Shown piece after piece: positions 26,670 through 27,041 of a stretch of DNA of 27,041 bases. The stretch is from a virus: positions 1 to 27,041 of IMG/VR virus record IMGVR_UViG_3300027365_000051. One strand, given 5' to 3'. The stretch's first letter is position 1. Each line of letters opens with the position of its first letter. The notes beneath the pieces were generated by a model. The model was given only the letters and a program-made list of their open reading frames with translations. It was not told the DNA's origin and did no database searches. A program made the translations under genes and the position numbers.

Positions 26670-27041
26670 ATGCTCGACCTGACCCAGCTCGACACCAGCA
26701 AGACCGCCGAAACCGGCGTCGCCGTGGCCCTGCGCCACCCCGTCACCCATGTGCCCCTGGGGGTGCGGATCCAGGTGGCCGGCGTCGATTCCGACACCTA
26801 CCGCAGCCACATCCGCCGCCAGCAGAACCGGCGCATGGAGCAGGCCAAGCGCAGCCGTGGCCAGATCAGCATCAGCGCCGAAGAGCTCGAAAACGACGCC
26901 CTCGACCTGCTGGTGGCCTGCACCAAGGGATGGGAGTCGGACATCGAGGAACATGGTGAAAAAAAGACCGTTTCCGCCATCCCCTGCGGCGAGCAGGGGC
27001 TTTTGCCCTGCACCCCCGAGAATGTGCGCAAGGTCTACGCA
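26670..27041 (+). CDS. Tail assembly chaperone-like protein (partial, N-terminal 124 aa)
   Basis: ATG 26670 follows CAGGAGGAACCACCC. The visible 124 codons have no stop and run off the window. The fragment (SDTYRSHIRRQQNRRMEQAKR..., SISAEELENDALDLLVACTKGWES) resembles small tail-assembly proteins that follow the tube gene and precede the tape measure, which often use a frameshift in siphoviruses. Assignment is tentative, and any frameshift site lies outside the window. Confidence 0.6.
   Translation, partial: MLDLTQLDTSKTAETGVAVALRHPVTHVPLGVRIQVAGVDSDTYRSHIRRQQNRRMEQAKRSRGQISISAEELENDALDLLVACTKGWESDIEEHGEKKTVSAIPCGEQGLLPCTPENVRKVYA

Overview
The window is most of a Mu-like transposable prophage (or phage) in a GC-rich bacterium. 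Base composition, the dense ATG/TGA-coupled small genes, and small-gene families I associate with Desulfuromonadota (Geobacter/Pelobacter relatives) suggest that host group, but the host assignment is inference. No unambiguous bacterial chromosomal gene is visible. The left prophage end probably lies near or just before base 1, and the right end is beyond base 27041.

Layout. (1) 1-1660, immunity: an SOS-type S24 repressor on the minus strand, followed 16 nt later by an AT-rich lipoprotein gene that should be expressed in the lysogen. Repeated AACTCTGACC operators lie between the repressor and a rightward early promoter. (2) 1662-11355, early operon: two small regulators, the DDE transposase A, the target-selection ATPase B, then a run of small, translationally coupled genes. 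These include many zinc-ribbon or Cys-rich proteins, a DUF3164 protein, a 57-aa protein resembling the glycyl-radical tail of class III ribonucleotide reductase, GemA, and finally a Mor-type activator with an apparent internal duplication. (3) 11356-13510, lower-GC cargo or second immunity island: a structured leader, a C4-type antisense RNA, a short icd-position gene, a Rha/Ant-like regulator, an AP2-associated zinc-ribbon protein and one unknown gene, closed by a strong terminator. (4) 13514-24477, late region: M15 endolysin, several tiny membrane or Cys-rich genes, holin candidates, a DksA/TraR zinc finger, Mu gp25/26/27-like proteins, terminase large subunit, portal, F-like minor head protein with a C-terminal barnase/EndoU/RelE-like nuclease domain, G-like virion morphogenesis protein, protease I with internal scaffold start, a cement-like protein, major head protein T, and a gp35-like protein. 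(5) 24517-27041, second late unit: terminator, promoter-like element, gp36 and gp37 homologues, then a tube-like tail protein of siphovirus type instead of the Mu sheath, and the start of a tail gene that runs off the window.

How it works together: the repressor holds the early promoter shut. After induction, A and B drive replicative transposition, and the last early gene (Mor) should switch on the late units. Two near-identical terminator/promoter modules, before lysis and before the tail genes, are the best candidate late promoters. The C4/Rha island looks like a P1/P7 immI-type switch placed at the early/late boundary of a Mu-type genome, which is the most interesting arrangement in the window.
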